Assembly (NCBI GenBank): GCA_023398335.1
Contig: JAEWSJ010000016.1
Coordinates: 1 to 35,761 of the forward strand
Direction of reading: 5' to 3'
Origin: Bacillota bacterium
Lineage (GTDB): Bacteria > Bacillota_I > Bacilli_A > RFN20 > CAG-288
Length of the DNA stretch: 35,761 nt
Positions within the stretch are counted from its first letter, which is position 1; every line of letters begins with the position of its first letter. Shown here one piece after another: positions 24,717 to 33,598 of this stretch. A model generated the notes under the pieces. That model ran no database searches. It was not told the DNA's origin and saw nothing but the letters and a program-made list of their open reading frames with translations. The translations under genes were made by a program, and so were the position numbers.

Positions 24717-24765
24717 ATTAAGATTATATGGTATCTTAATTGATAAACGGTTTTAGGTCGTTTAT
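24717..24765. promoter_or_regulatory. Two inverted repeats framing the tig promoter
   Basis: ATTAAGAT (24717-24724) and ATCTTAAT (24733-24740) are an eight-base inverted repeat with an eight-base gap, ending on the first base of the -35 box. ATAAACG (24743-24749) and CGTTTAT (24759-24765) are a seven-base inverted repeat with a nine-base gap, between and into the -35 and -10 boxes. Neither matches the CIRCE element of HrcA. They may be operators, but AT-rich DNA makes such repeats easier by chance. Confidence 0.4.
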
Positions 24766-24768
24766 AAT
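24740..24768 (+). promoter_or_regulatory. Promoter of tig
   Basis: TTGATA (24740-24745), a 17-base spacer and a perfect TATAAT (24763-24768) form one of the best sigma-A promoters in the window. It is 26 bases before the tig start. Confidence 0.8.
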
Positions 24769-24794
24769 AGTAAAGATTATCTGGAGGAAATAAA

Positions 24795-26099
24795 ATGGAA
24801 AAGATATTTAAAGATAACAAAGATGGTACATTGAACGTTTCAGTTTCTTATGTGGAACAAGAATATAGTCCAATAATCAATAAGGTAGCTAATCACTTAA
24901 TGGAAAAAGTTACTGTTAAAGGATTCAGAACTGGTAAAGCTCCACGTGAAATGGCAATCAAATATATCTCTAATGAAGATTTATATAATGGAATGGTCAA
25001 TAAAATTATCGATAAGGATTTTAATACATTGTTAGATGGCTATGATGAATCTGTTAACGTTGCTAATATTCGTCCATCTTTATCAGTAGATTTTGATGAA
25101 AAGAAGAAGATTTATAATTTTATTTATGTTTTCTATTTTTTACCAATTGCTGATATTAAGAAATGCGAAGGTTATGATGTCAAATTATATGACAAGAAAA
25201 TAACTGATGCAGATGTTGATGCAGAAATTAATCATATTGCTTCTGATAACGCTGAACTCGTTCCATCAAAAGAAGCTGCTGAAATGAAAGATCATGTTTT
25301 AATTGATTTCACTGGCTATGTTGATGGCAAGGAATTTGATGGCGGATCCGCCAACGACTATGATTTAGTTTTAGGTAGTGGCGCTTTTGTTCCAGGCTTC
25401 GAAGATGCTTTAGTTGGTATCAAAGAAGGCGATAAGAAGACCATTGAAATTACTTTCCCAAAGAACTACTTAGCTTCACTTGCTGAGAAGAATGCGAAAT
25501 TTGCTATTACTTGTAAAGGCGTTAAGAAAGTTGTTTTACCAGAAATCAATGATGACTTAGCTGCTGCTGCTCAAGAATATAAAGTTACAACTCTTGAAGA
25601 TTTAAAGAAAGCAGTTAAAGAAAAACTTCAACATAATGCTGATGTAAAAGCAAAGAATGAAAAGATTAATAAAGTTCTTGAACTTATTAAGAAAGACAAT
25701 AAAATTGTCGTTTCTAAAAAGTATATTGAAATTCTCACAAATCAAGTCCAACAAGATCAACTCAATCAATTTAAACAATATAACTTAGATTTAGATCAAT
25801 ACTTAAAGATTGCTGGCCTTACCGCTGAACAATTTAAGGATAATTGCAAGAAAAATGCTGTCGTTCAAGCAGAAGGTATTGCTTTAATTAGAGGAATTTC
25901 TAAGAAAGCTAATATCACTTGGACTGAAGCTGATCTTGAAGCAAAATTCGGTGGAAAAGAAAAATATGCTGAAATTATTGAAACAGCAAAGAAACAAGCC
26001 GAAAAGAATCCTAACTTCTCTTTAGATTCATATTTAAATAGTGTTAAAGATTCAATCATTAGCGAAAAAGTTAATGAATATATTTTGAAAAATAACTAG
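24795..26099 (+). CDS. tig: Trigger factor, ribosome-associated chaperone/PPIase
   Basis: This 434-residue protein binds the ribosome exit tunnel and shields nascent chains. The N-terminal ribosome-binding signature is GFRTGKAP (43-50). An FKBP-type PPIase domain follows at about 165-245 (VLIDFTGYVDGKEFDGG, LVLGSGAFVPGFEDAL, IEITFPKNY). A long helical C-terminal chaperone region makes up the rest. Length and order are standard. GGAGG at 24783-24787 supports the ATG, and the stop is TAG. It leads a protein-quality block with lon and engB. In Bacillus subtilis clpX and lonB lie between tig and lonA, and both are absent here. Confidence 0.97.
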   Translation: MEKIFKDNKDGTLNVSVSYVEQEYSPIINKVANHLMEKVTVKGFRTGKAPREMAIKYISNEDLYNGMVNKIIDKDFNTLLDGYDESVNVANIRPSLSVDFDEKKKIYNFIYVFYFLPIADIKKCEGYDVKLYDKKITDADVDAEINHIASDNAELVPSKEAAEMKDHVLIDFTGYVDGKEFDGGSANDYDLVLGSGAFVPGFEDALVGIKEGDKKTIEITFPKNYLASLAEKNAKFAITCKGVKKVVLPEINDDLAAAAQEYKVTTLEDLKKAVKEKLQHNADVKAKNEKINKVLELIKKDNKIVVSKKYIEILTNQVQQDQLNQFKQYNLDLDQYLKIAGLTAEQFKDNCKKNAVVQAEGIALIRGISKKANITWTEADLEAKFGGKEKYAEIIETAKKQAEKNPNFSLDSYLNSVKDSIISEKVNEYILKNN

Positions 26100-26122
26100 A
26101 AAAACATATTCTTTGAAAATTT

Positions 26123-26156
26123 AAGTTTCAGGTCATTATTGGCTTGAAACTTTTGT
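26123..26156 (+). terminator. Weak terminator or attenuator between tig and lon
   Basis: AAGTTTCA (26123-26130) pairs with TGAAACTT (26145-26152), followed by only a short T-rich tail. It may reduce rather than stop transcription into lon, which begins 20 bases later and has no obvious promoter of its own. Confidence 0.5.
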
Positions 26157-26175
26157 TGCTTATAGGAGGAAAAAT

Positions 26176-28575
26176 ATGAATAATCAACCAAAAAAAGAAC
26201 AAGATTGCATTATCCCTTTATTCTCAAATAGTCACGACATACCATTTCCAACAATTACATATAAGATAAGAGTTTACGATGCGTATGCTAAGGAATTATT
26301 TGATTATGTCGGGAAAAATAACTATTTTATTTTTTGTCCATCTAATAGTGATTTTACTTTTGCAAATGGATTAGATGATAAAACATTATCAAGCATTGAT
26401 CCACTAGGTGTTATTTGCCAGGTTACAAACATCGTCAAGAACAAAGCAAGTTACTCCATTGAATTTAGAGGTGATACACCGGTATATCTTAACGGGGCGA
26501 GAATGCTAGACAATTCTAATATTGTATTAGGTTCAGCTAGTATAATTGATGTCACTGAGACAGATAGTTTTATGCTTATGCCATTTATTGAAGATGTTAA
26601 AAGAAAGTATGAAGCTGTTTGCTTAAAGGTTAAAGGACTTCCAAAATTTCCTACGATGGAAACGATAAATAAATATGAACCATCGTACTATTTAGGATAC
26701 TTTTTAAATCTCTCTCGCGATAATAATTTAGCAATATTAAAAGAGAGAGACCCACAAAATCGTTTGAAATACATCGCTAGTTGTGTTGCAAGTTTGAATT
26801 CTGATCCTCAAATTGAGAATGCAATTAACGCTCGTGTTGAAAAAGCGATTGAAAACAATCAAAAAGAGTTTATTTTAAGAGAAAAAATGAAGGCTGTTAA
26901 AGAGGAACTAAAACCTTTTGATGGTCCTACTGATGAAGATTTATACAATGCGGTTATCAATGATAAAGATGGAAAATATCCTGAAAACGTTAAATTACGT
27001 GTTAAGAACGAATTTGCTCGTTTACAAACAATGCCAGGTGCTTCTCAAGAAAGTGCTGTAATTAAGACATATCTTGATTTGCTTATTAAGATGCCATGGA
27101 ATTCATCAACCGAAGATAATGAAGATATGGTTGTTGTTAAGAAAATTCTTGATAATGATCATTATGGATTAACTAAACAAAAAGGAAGAATTTTGGAATA
27201 TTTAGCAGTTAAATCATTAACTAATTCTTTGAAATCTCCTATTTTATGTTTGTATGGCCCGCCAGGCACTGGTAAAACAAGTCTTGCTATTTCTATCGCT
27301 AAGGCTTTAAATAGAAAATTTGTCAAACTTTCTCTTGGTGGTATTTCAGACGAATCTGAAATTAGAGGACATAGAAAAACTTATGTCGGTGCCATGCCAG
27401 GCAAAATTGTTGCAAATTTATCGAGAGTTGGCGTTAATAATCCAGTTATGTTATTAGACGAAATTGATAAATTACGTGATGGTGGTTACCATGGGGATCC
27501 AGCTTCAGCATTACTTGAAGTTCTTGATCCTGAACAAAATGTTAGATTCCAAGATAACTATATGGAAGAGACATTCGACTTATCACACGTATTATTCATT
27601 TGTACTGCAAATAATATTTCTGATATTCCAGCCCCGTTACGTGATCGTTTGGAACTTATTGAATTAAATACTTATACAACTTTTGAAAAATTCCATATTT
27701 GTCGTGAACATCTTATACCAATTGAACTTGAGAGTAACGGACTTACAGTTAAAAATATCGAATTTAAAGATGATGCAATAAAGTATTTAATTGAAAATTA
27801 TACGATGGAAGCAGGTGTCCGTGAACTTAGACGTAAAATTGGTGCAATTATGCGTAAATTCGCTGTCTCTTTCTTAACTGAACATATAAACAAAGAAGAT
27901 GCTCATATTGTTATTACTAAAGAAATAGTTGAAGAATATTTAGGTAAGCCGATATTCAATCACACGAAAAATTCTAAGGGACCACAAATCGGTGTTGTTA
28001 ATGGCTTAGCCTATACTGATTTTGGTGGAGAAATCTTACCTGTTGAAGTCAATTATTTTGATGGAACAGGCCAATTACTTGTTACTGGAAATCTAGGAAA
28101 GGTAATGGAAGAGTCAGCTCGTACCGCTTTCTCATTTGTTAAATCAATTGCTCCAAAATGCGGTATTGATTCAAAGTTCTATCGTGAACATGATTTCCAT
28201 ATTCACGCTCCGGAAGGCGCTGTTCCAAAAGATGGTCCAAGTGCTGGTGTTGCTTTATCAATTGCAATTTTATCCGCTTTTACAAATATTCCATTAAAGA
28301 ATGATGTTGGTATGACAGGTGAAGTTGATTTGCGTGGTAATTCCATGCCAATTGGTGGATTAAGAGAGAAAACTTTAGCTGCTTTAAGAGAACATATTAA
28401 AACTGTTCTTGTTCCACGCGAAAACCATAAAGATGTTGAAGAACTACCAGAAGAAGTTAAAAAGAATATTAACATTGTTGAAGTTGACAATGTTGAACAA
28501 GTTGTTCCTTATATTTTTGTCACTAATCCTTTTGATATAGAAAATAAAGCGGTAAAAATAAATGAATCTATCTAG
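26176..28575 (+). CDS. lon: ATP-dependent Lon protease
   Basis: This 799-residue AAA+ serine protease degrades damaged and regulatory proteins in the cytosol. The N-terminal LON substrate domain runs to about 215 and is followed by a helical linker. The AAA module has Walker A GPPGTGKT (361-368) and Walker B MLLDEID (425-431). The protease domain has Ser689 in DGPSAG and Lys732 in GGLREK, the catalytic dyad of the family. Length is close to Bacillus LonA. A strong AGGAGG precedes the ATG. The stop TAG lies inside the engB reading frame (14-base overlap), which suggests coupled translation. Confidence 0.97.
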   Translation: MNNQPKKEQDCIIPLFSNSHDIPFPTITYKIRVYDAYAKELFDYVGKNNYFIFCPSNSDFTFANGLDDKTLSSIDPLGVICQVTNIVKNKASYSIEFRGDTPVYLNGARMLDNSNIVLGSASIIDVTETDSFMLMPFIEDVKRKYEAVCLKVKGLPKFPTMETINKYEPSYYLGYFLNLSRDNNLAILKERDPQNRLKYIASCVASLNSDPQIENAINARVEKAIENNQKEFILREKMKAVKEELKPFDGPTDEDLYNAVINDKDGKYPENVKLRVKNEFARLQTMPGASQESAVIKTYLDLLIKMPWNSSTEDNEDMVVVKKILDNDHYGLTKQKGRILEYLAVKSLTNSLKSPILCLYGPPGTGKTSLAISIAKALNRKFVKLSLGGISDESEIRGHRKTYVGAMPGKIVANLSRVGVNNPVMLLDEIDKLRDGGYHGDPASALLEVLDPEQNVRFQDNYMEETFDLSHVLFICTANNISDIPAPLRDRLELIELNTYTTFEKFHICREHLIPIELESNGLTVKNIEFKDDAIKYLIENYTMEAGVRELRRKIGAIMRKFAVSFLTEHINKEDAHIVITKEIVEEYLGKPIFNHTKNSKGPQIGVVNGLAYTDFGGEILPVEVNYFDGTGQLLVTGNLGKVMEESARTAFSFVKSIAPKCGIDSKFYREHDFHIHAPEGAVPKDGPSAGVALSIAILSAFTNIPLKNDVGMTGEVDLRGNSMPIGGLREKTLAALREHIKTVLVPRENHKDVEELPEEVKKNINIVEVDNVEQVVPYIFVTNPFDIENKAVKINESI

Positions 28576-29128
28576 CGCTAAGTTTGTTAAGTCATGTCCA
28601 ACAAAGAAGGATTTTCTATTAGATAAAAGACAGGTTTGTTTTATTGGAAAATCAAATGTTGGTAAATCATCACTTATCAATTCTTTATGCCAAAATAAGA
28701 AGCTTGTTTATGTTTCGAAAACCCCTGGTTGCACTAAGATGTTGAATTTCTTCTTAATTGAAGAAAGATATTATTTAGTTGACGCTCCAGGATATGGTTA
28801 CTATAAAAATGGGGCACTCGATTTTGAAGTAATGATATTGGATTATTTAGCTCTTTCAACTAAGTGCTTAAGAAAATGCTATATTCTTCTTGATTCTAGA
28901 AGAGATGTATCGAAAGATGATTTAGCAGTTATCAGCATGTTTGAAGATAGAAATATAGAGTATGCTATTGTCTTTACAAAATATGACAAATTAAATCAAT
29001 CAGAAAAAGCTAAAGCAAAAAAAGAATGCGATAAATACTTCGCTAATCACGAAGTGTTCTTCACTAGTTCAGAAAAAAATATTGGTTTGTCTGAACTACG
29101 TGGCAATATTGCTTTAAGTTTAAACTAA
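28562..29128 (+). CDS. engB: Ribosome-biogenesis GTPase EngB/YsxC
   Basis: This 188-residue GTPase of the TrmE-Era-EngA-EngB group assists assembly of the 50S subunit. G motifs are visible: G1 GKSNVGKSS, the G2 threonine in SKTPGCTKMLNFF, G3 DAPGYGYY and G4 TKYD. The usual length is about 195. The start overlaps the end of lon by 14 bases and has no strong ribosome binding site, so it probably depends on lon translation. The lon-ysxC pairing is conserved in Bacillus, which supports the assignment. Confidence 0.95.
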   Translation: MNLSSAKFVKSCPTKKDFLLDKRQVCFIGKSNVGKSSLINSLCQNKKLVYVSKTPGCTKMLNFFLIEERYYLVDAPGYGYYKNGALDFEVMILDYLALSTKCLRKCYILLDSRRDVSKDDLAVISMFEDRNIEYAIVFTKYDKLNQSEKAKAKKECDKYFANHEVFFTSSEKNIGLSELRGNIALSLN

Positions 29129-29142
29129 GGAGACTAACTATT

Positions 29143-30480
29143 ATGAAATCACCAGTAGAAATTAGCTTTGCTAATATCAAAGAATACGAAGAAGATTACA
29201 AAAAATGCAAATCAAATTCAATCGCACGTCACGCTTTAGCAGCAACTTGTATTGATACAGTTGCTTTGTCTCTTGATGAAGCAACAAATCGTCAATTTAA
29301 GTTTGATGTTGATATTAAAACTTTACCTGTAACAAATCAAATGAAGTCAGGCCGTTGTTGGATTTTCTCAGCTTGTAATGTATTAAGAGAAATTGTTGCT
29401 AAAAAATCAAATATAGCAAATATGTTTGAACTTTCTCAAAATTATATTGCGTTTTATGATAAGTTTGAAAAATGCAACTACATTATGGAATCTATAATTG
29501 ATTTGATTAATAAAGATCATGATGATCGTTATGTTGCCTTCATTTTGCAAAATGGAGTAGGTGATGGTGGTCAATGGGAGATGTTTGTTAACCTTGTAAA
29601 AAAATATGGCTTTTGTCCAAAGAATGCAATGGTAGAAACTTATTCATCATCAAATACAGCTGAAATGAATGCGTTAATCAATGCGAGTTTACGTGAGTTT
29701 GCAGCAAGAGCAAAAAAGCTATATGCTTCTTCCGGTGTTGCTGCAGTTAGAAAGTTACGTGATGAATTTTTATTAAAATTCTATAATTTATGCTGCTCAT
29801 GTTTTGGCGTTCCACCAACAAAATTTGATTTTGAATATACTGATTCAGACAACAAATACCATTTGGAAAAAGATTATACTCCAAAAGACTTCTTTGAAAA
29901 ATTTGTTGGAAGTTCAATTGATAATTATATTTCACTTATTAATTCACCAACAGAAGACAAACCGTTTTATAAGACTTTCACCATCGATTATTTAGGTAAT
30001 GTTGTTGGCGGTAATGACGTAGTTCATTTAAATTTACCGATGGAACGTATGAAGGAACTTATTAAGAATCAACTTGATGATGGCAATGTTGTGTGGTTTG
30101 GTAGTGATGTCGGAAGATATCGTTTAAGAGATGAAGGTATCTGGGATGATAAAGGATTTGATTACCTTACACCATTTGGCCTCGATAAAAAGATGGATAA
30201 AGCTCAAATGCTTGATTATTATTCTTCCGCTATGAACCATGCGATGGTCATTACTGGTTACGCTAAGAGAAACGACGAAATTACAAAATGGAAAATCGAA
30301 AATTCATGGGGTAAAACCGGAAACGAAGGTTTCTACATGATGTCTTCATCATATTTTGATTCTTTTGTTTATCAAGCTGTTATTGATAAAAAATATCTTA
30401 ACGAAAAAGAATTAGACGCGCTTAAACAAAAACCAATTTTGTTAAAACCATGGGATCCTATGGGGACGTTAGCTGATTAA
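29143..30480 (+). CDS. pepC: Aminopeptidase C (PepC/bleomycin hydrolase family)
   Basis: This 445-residue cysteine peptidase of family C1B removes N-terminal residues from peptides in the cytosol. The papain-type catalytic residues are visible: C72 in SGRCWIFSA with Gln upstream in TNQMKSG, H366 in MNHAMVITGY, and N387 in IENSWGKTGNEGF. The C-terminus ends KPWDPMGTLAD, close to the conserved PepC end, which lines the active site and confers aminopeptidase activity. There is no signal peptide. AAGGAG just upstream supports the ATG. It follows engB by 14 bases and ends at a terminator, so it closes the tig-lon-engB-pepC unit. Confidence 0.96.
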   Translation: MKSPVEISFANIKEYEEDYKKCKSNSIARHALAATCIDTVALSLDEATNRQFKFDVDIKTLPVTNQMKSGRCWIFSACNVLREIVAKKSNIANMFELSQNYIAFYDKFEKCNYIMESIIDLINKDHDDRYVAFILQNGVGDGGQWEMFVNLVKKYGFCPKNAMVETYSSSNTAEMNALINASLREFAARAKKLYASSGVAAVRKLRDEFLLKFYNLCCSCFGVPPTKFDFEYTDSDNKYHLEKDYTPKDFFEKFVGSSIDNYISLINSPTEDKPFYKTFTIDYLGNVVGGNDVVHLNLPMERMKELIKNQLDDGNVVWFGSDVGRYRLRDEGIWDDKGFDYLTPFGLDKKMDKAQMLDYYSSAMNHAMVITGYAKRNDEITKWKIENSWGKTGNEGFYMMSSSYFDSFVYQAVIDKKYLNEKELDALKQKPILLKPWDPMGTLAD

Positions 30481-30488
30481 AACAACAG

Positions 30489-30515
30489 ACTCGCCTTAGC
30501 GCGAGTTTTTTGTTG
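30489..30515 (+). terminator. Terminator after pepC
   Basis: ACTCGC (30489-30494) pairs with GCGAGT (30501-30506) across a six-base loop, followed by a T-rich tail. The flanking AACAACA and TTTGTTG can extend the pairing. Confidence 0.8.
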
Positions 30516-30541
30516 AAAGAAAAAAATCAATTTGTTAGAAT
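30513..30541 (+). promoter_or_regulatory. Promoter of the valS T-box transcript
   Basis: TTGAAA (30513-30518), a 17-base spacer and TAGAAT (30536-30541) place the transcript start just before the T-box stem I. Confidence 0.7.
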
Positions 30542-30544
30542 ATA

Positions 30545-30750
30545 GATGCGTTGAAAAGAAGGTTACATATAAAATATCATTCTAGAGAGTCTTGATGGTG
30601 GAAAAAGACATGTAAAAATATGTATGGTCGTCTTGGAGCATGGTGGAAACCCGTTAAGCGCGTAAAGCTTTATAATTAAGTGCGCATTATATTATGCGAA
30701 TTGAGGTGGTACCGCGTTCAATCGTCCTCAGGTGAGACGATTTTTTATTT
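30545..30750 (+). promoter_or_regulatory. T-box riboswitch, Val (GUC) specifier, controlling valS
   Basis: The leader senses uncharged tRNA-Val. Stem I pairs ATGC (30546-30549) with GCAT (30638-30641), then AAGA with TCTT, then ACATAT (30565-30570) with ATATGT (30618-30623). An internal GTTGAAA/GGA region resembles the T-box K-turn. The specifier bulge after ATATGT holds GTC at 30627-30629, a valine codon followed by G. The distal part has AGAGAG and GGTGGAAAA. The T-box sequence GAGGTGGTACCGCG begins at 30703, and its TGGT (30707-30710) would pair with the ACCA end of tRNA-Val. The terminator pairs AATCGT-CTCA with TGAG-ACGATT (30720-30742, one bulged C) and has a T tract. GAGG pairing with CCTC gives the antiterminator. 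Confidence 0.93.
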
Positions 30751-30763
30751 GGAGGAATAAACC

Positions 30764-33346
30764 ATGTCTGAACTTATTAAGAACTACGATTTTAAAACTT
30801 CTGAAGAAGGAAAATTTGATTTTTGGAATGAAAATCATTATTACGAATGCGATGTAAACTCATCTGCTAAACCTTTTTCTCTTATTGTTCCACCACCGAA
30901 TGTTACAGGACATTTGCATATTGGACATGCTTTAAACTGTTCAATTCAAGATATTATTGCTAAATATAAAAAGCTTTGTGGGTATGATGTTGAGTTTACT
31001 CCTGGCACAGATCACGCTGGAATTGCCACTCAAGCTAAAGTGGAAGCTTTATTAAAAAAAGAAAATATCAATAAATACGATATTGGAAGAGAAGCTTTTT
31101 TAGATAGAGTTTGGAAATTTAAAGAAGAGTCTTCTTCATATATTCATAATCAATGGCGTACTTTAGGTGTTGGTATGGATTACAAGAGAGAAAGATTTAC
31201 TCTTGATGATAAGACCAATGAAGCTGTTATGAAGGTTTTTAAGGATTTATATGATGAAGGTTTAATTTATCAAGGTGAAAGAATAATTAACTGGGATCCA
31301 GTATTACAAACTGCCTTATCTAATATTGAAGTTATTCATAAAGATATCAGTGGTAAATTTTACTATTTTAAATATCATCTTGCTGATGATGTAAATACTT
31401 CTTTTGTCATTGCCACAACTAGACCTGAAACAATGTTTGGAGATGTGTGTGTTGTCTATAATCCAAAAGATGAAAGATACTCTCATTTAGAAGGAAAATT
31501 TGTAATTAATCCGGCAAACGGAGAAAAACTTCCACTAATTGCAGATAGATATGTTGATATTGAATTTGGTACTGGATTAATGAAATGTACTCCTGCCCAT
31601 GATCCTAACGATTTTGAGATTGCCAAGAGACATAATTTAAAGATGCCTATCTGTATGAATTCTAACGCAACTATGAATAGCTTATGTGGAAAGTATGAAG
31701 GATTAGATCGTTATGTTTGTCGTGAACAACTTGTTGAACAAATTAAAGCACAAGGCGATTTAGTAAAAATTGATGATATTGTTCATAGTGTTGGTCACTC
31801 AGAAAGATCACATACTATTGTTGAACCGTACTTATCTAAGCAATGGTTTATACGTATGAAGCCGTTAGCTGAAGCTGCAATCAAATTACAAAACTCAAAA
31901 GATAAAATTAATTTTTATCCAAAACGTTTCGATAAAATATTCACCCGTTGGTTAAATGATGCGGATGATTGGTGTATTTCTCGTCAATTATGGTGGGGAC
32001 ATAGAATCCCAATCTATTACAATATAAAAACAAATGAAATCAAGTGCAGTCTTGAAAAATTAGATGAAAAAGAATGGAGACAAGATGATGACGTGTTAGA
32101 TACTTGGTTCTCCTCCGCTTTATCTCCATTTGCTTTGCAAAATTGGCCTGATATAAACGACCCTTATTTTAAGCGTTATTATCCAACAAGTTTATTAGTT
32201 ACAGCGTATGATATTATTTTCTTCTGGGTAGCTCGTATGGCTTTCCAAGCGGTTCATTTTACTAATAAAATGCCGTTTAAGAATTGTTTCATTCATGGTT
32301 TGGTTCGTGATGAACAAGGCAGAAAGATGTCAAAATCTTTGGGAAATGGCATTGATCCGATTGATGTTATAAATGAATATGGCGTTGATTCGTTAAGATA
32401 TTCTTTAGCCACAACAATCACTCCAGGACTTGATATGTCTTATGGAACTGATAAATTAAAATTTGCTTCAACGTTCTTGAACAAAATATGGAATGCTTCT
32501 CGTTTTATTATTATGAATTTGGGAGATGATTTTGTTCCGGTATCAAATATCAAAGATTTGAAATTAGGTCCTACAGATCAATATTTGTATAAAAATTATA
32601 ATTCGACAATTTCTCATGTTGCTAAAAACATGGAAAAATATGAATTGGGTCAAGCCAGTAAATATTTATACAACTTCATTTATGATGTATTTTGCTCAAA
32701 TTATATCGAATTTGCTAAAGTGGATTTCAAGCAAGAAAACGACGAAAGAACTTTGGTTGTAAAAAATGTCTTATATGATGTTTTAAAGAAATTATTAATT
32801 GCTATTTTCCCATTTACTCCATTTATCGCCGAGGATATTTATCAACATTTACCAATGCATAAAAAGAGTATTTATGAAGAAAGTTATTGTCATGAAGAAA
32901 AATTATCATCTTCTAAAGCAAAACTTGGTAATGATGTTGTTGATATGATTAAATTCGTTCGTCAATATAAAGTTAATAATAAACTTGAACCTAATTACGC
33001 TGTAGATTTATCTCTTTTATGTTCTGAAAAGGATTACGAAGATATCAAACCTTATTTAGAAAGATTAACTTTCTGCTCATTTATTAATTTATGTACAAAA
33101 GAAGAAGATAGCACATATGTGTATTTTGATAAGATCGGTTTGAAAGTAACTCATGCAGAAAAAGAGATTCCATTAGAAGAGATTAAGAAACGTATTGAAC
33201 ATTTGAATAATGAGATTTCACGTTCTTCAAGAATGCTGAGCAATGAAAAGTTTGTTTCAAAAGCTCCTCAAGCTCTTATTGATAAAGAAAAAGAGAAGAT
33301 GAAAACAAACGAAGAAGAATTAAAAAAATATTCAAAATATTTTTAA
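30764..33346 (+). CDS. valS: Valyl-tRNA synthetase
   Basis: This 860-residue class I synthetase charges tRNA-Val. The ATP-binding motifs are HLHIGH (50-55, in PPNVTGHLHIGH) and KMSKS (521-525). ATTRPETMFGD marks the editing domain that hydrolyses mischarged Thr-tRNA. The C-terminal 60 residues form the coiled-coil arm typical of ValRS (EEIKKRIEHLNNEISRSSRM and on). Length is normal. GGAGG just before the ATG supports the start. It is regulated by the Val T-box upstream, which independently confirms the amino-acid specificity. Its terminator overlaps the ribosome binding site of the next gene. Confidence 0.98.
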   Translation: MSELIKNYDFKTSEEGKFDFWNENHYYECDVNSSAKPFSLIVPPPNVTGHLHIGHALNCSIQDIIAKYKKLCGYDVEFTPGTDHAGIATQAKVEALLKKENINKYDIGREAFLDRVWKFKEESSSYIHNQWRTLGVGMDYKRERFTLDDKTNEAVMKVFKDLYDEGLIYQGERIINWDPVLQTALSNIEVIHKDISGKFYYFKYHLADDVNTSFVIATTRPETMFGDVCVVYNPKDERYSHLEGKFVINPANGEKLPLIADRYVDIEFGTGLMKCTPAHDPNDFEIAKRHNLKMPICMNSNATMNSLCGKYEGLDRYVCREQLVEQIKAQGDLVKIDDIVHSVGHSERSHTIVEPYLSKQWFIRMKPLAEAAIKLQNSKDKINFYPKRFDKIFTRWLNDADDWCISRQLWWGHRIPIYYNIKTNEIKCSLEKLDEKEWRQDDDVLDTWFSSALSPFALQNWPDINDPYFKRYYPTSLLVTAYDIIFFWVARMAFQAVHFTNKMPFKNCFIHGLVRDEQGRKMSKSLGNGIDPIDVINEYGVDSLRYSLATTITPGLDMSYGTDKLKFASTFLNKIWNASRFIIMNLGDDFVPVSNIKDLKLGPTDQYLYKNYNSTISHVAKNMEKYELGQASKYLYNFIYDVFCSNYIEFAKVDFKQENDERTLVVKNVLYDVLKKLLIAIFPFTPFIAEDIYQHLPMHKKSIYEESYCHEEKLSSSKAKLGNDVVDMIKFVRQYKVNNKLEPNYAVDLSLLCSEKDYEDIKPYLERLTFCSFINLCTKEEDSTYVYFDKIGLKVTHAEKEIPLEEIKKRIEHLNNEISRSSRMLSNEKFVSKAPQALIDKEKEKMKTNEEELKKYSKYF

Positions 33347-33363
33347 TTAAAACATAAAAAACA

Positions 33364-33400
33364 CCTCCTTATTTACTATTAGTTATAAGGAGGCTTTTTT
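33364..33400 (+). terminator. valS terminator hairpin that contains the next gene's ribosome binding site
   Basis: CCTCCTTAT (33364-33372) pairs perfectly with ATAAGGAGG (33385-33393). ACT/AGT can extend the stem inward past a T-T mismatch. The stem is followed by C and six Ts, and then immediately the ATG at 33401. The 3' arm holds AAGGAGG (33387-33393), seven bases from that ATG, an ideal Shine-Dalgarno site. One element thus acts both as a terminator for valS and as a cap on translation of the peptide gene. No promoter is visible between the hairpin and valS. Confidence 0.8.
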
Positions 33401-33598
33401 ATGGAAGACTTAATTAAATTAAATGATGAAGAAATGAAGAATGTGACAGGAGGGGAAGCAATAACTTTAGCTGGGGTTATGGCTATTCTTGCTATTGCAA
33501 TAATTGCGGTTATTTGTTATAGATTTTTCGTGTCTCCAAAGGGAAAGGTTGTTTTACCTGGCGGTTTTGAGTTTCAATGGGGAAGCAGTGGTAAATAA
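33401..33598 (+). CDS. Small double-glycine-leader peptide (bacteriocin-like precursor)
   Basis: This 65-residue peptide was not recognised as a named family. Its N-terminus fits the double-glycine leader used by class II bacteriocins and secreted signal peptides: Leu at -12 (L7), Glu at -8 (E11), hydrophobic at -7 (M12) and -4 (V15), then G17-G18. Cleavage after G18 would release 47 residues: a hydrophobic, membrane-spanning stretch (ITLAGVMAILAIAIIAVICY, about 21-40) and a polar tail (PKGKVVLPGGFEFQWGSSGK). The ribosome binding site AAGGAGG lies inside the valS terminator hairpin. The stop overlaps the radC start (TAATG). No peptidase-containing ABC transporter or immunity gene is in the window. 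A bacteriocin, signal peptide or small membrane protein are all possible. Confidence 0.7.
   Translation: MEDLIKLNDEEMKNVTGGEAITLAGVMAILAIAIIAVICYRFFVSPKGKVVLPGGFEFQWGSSGK

Noticed and set aside
28444..28680. 78-codon minus-strand frame across the lon-engB junction
   Set aside because: It is antisense to two clear overlapping genes and has no start signals.
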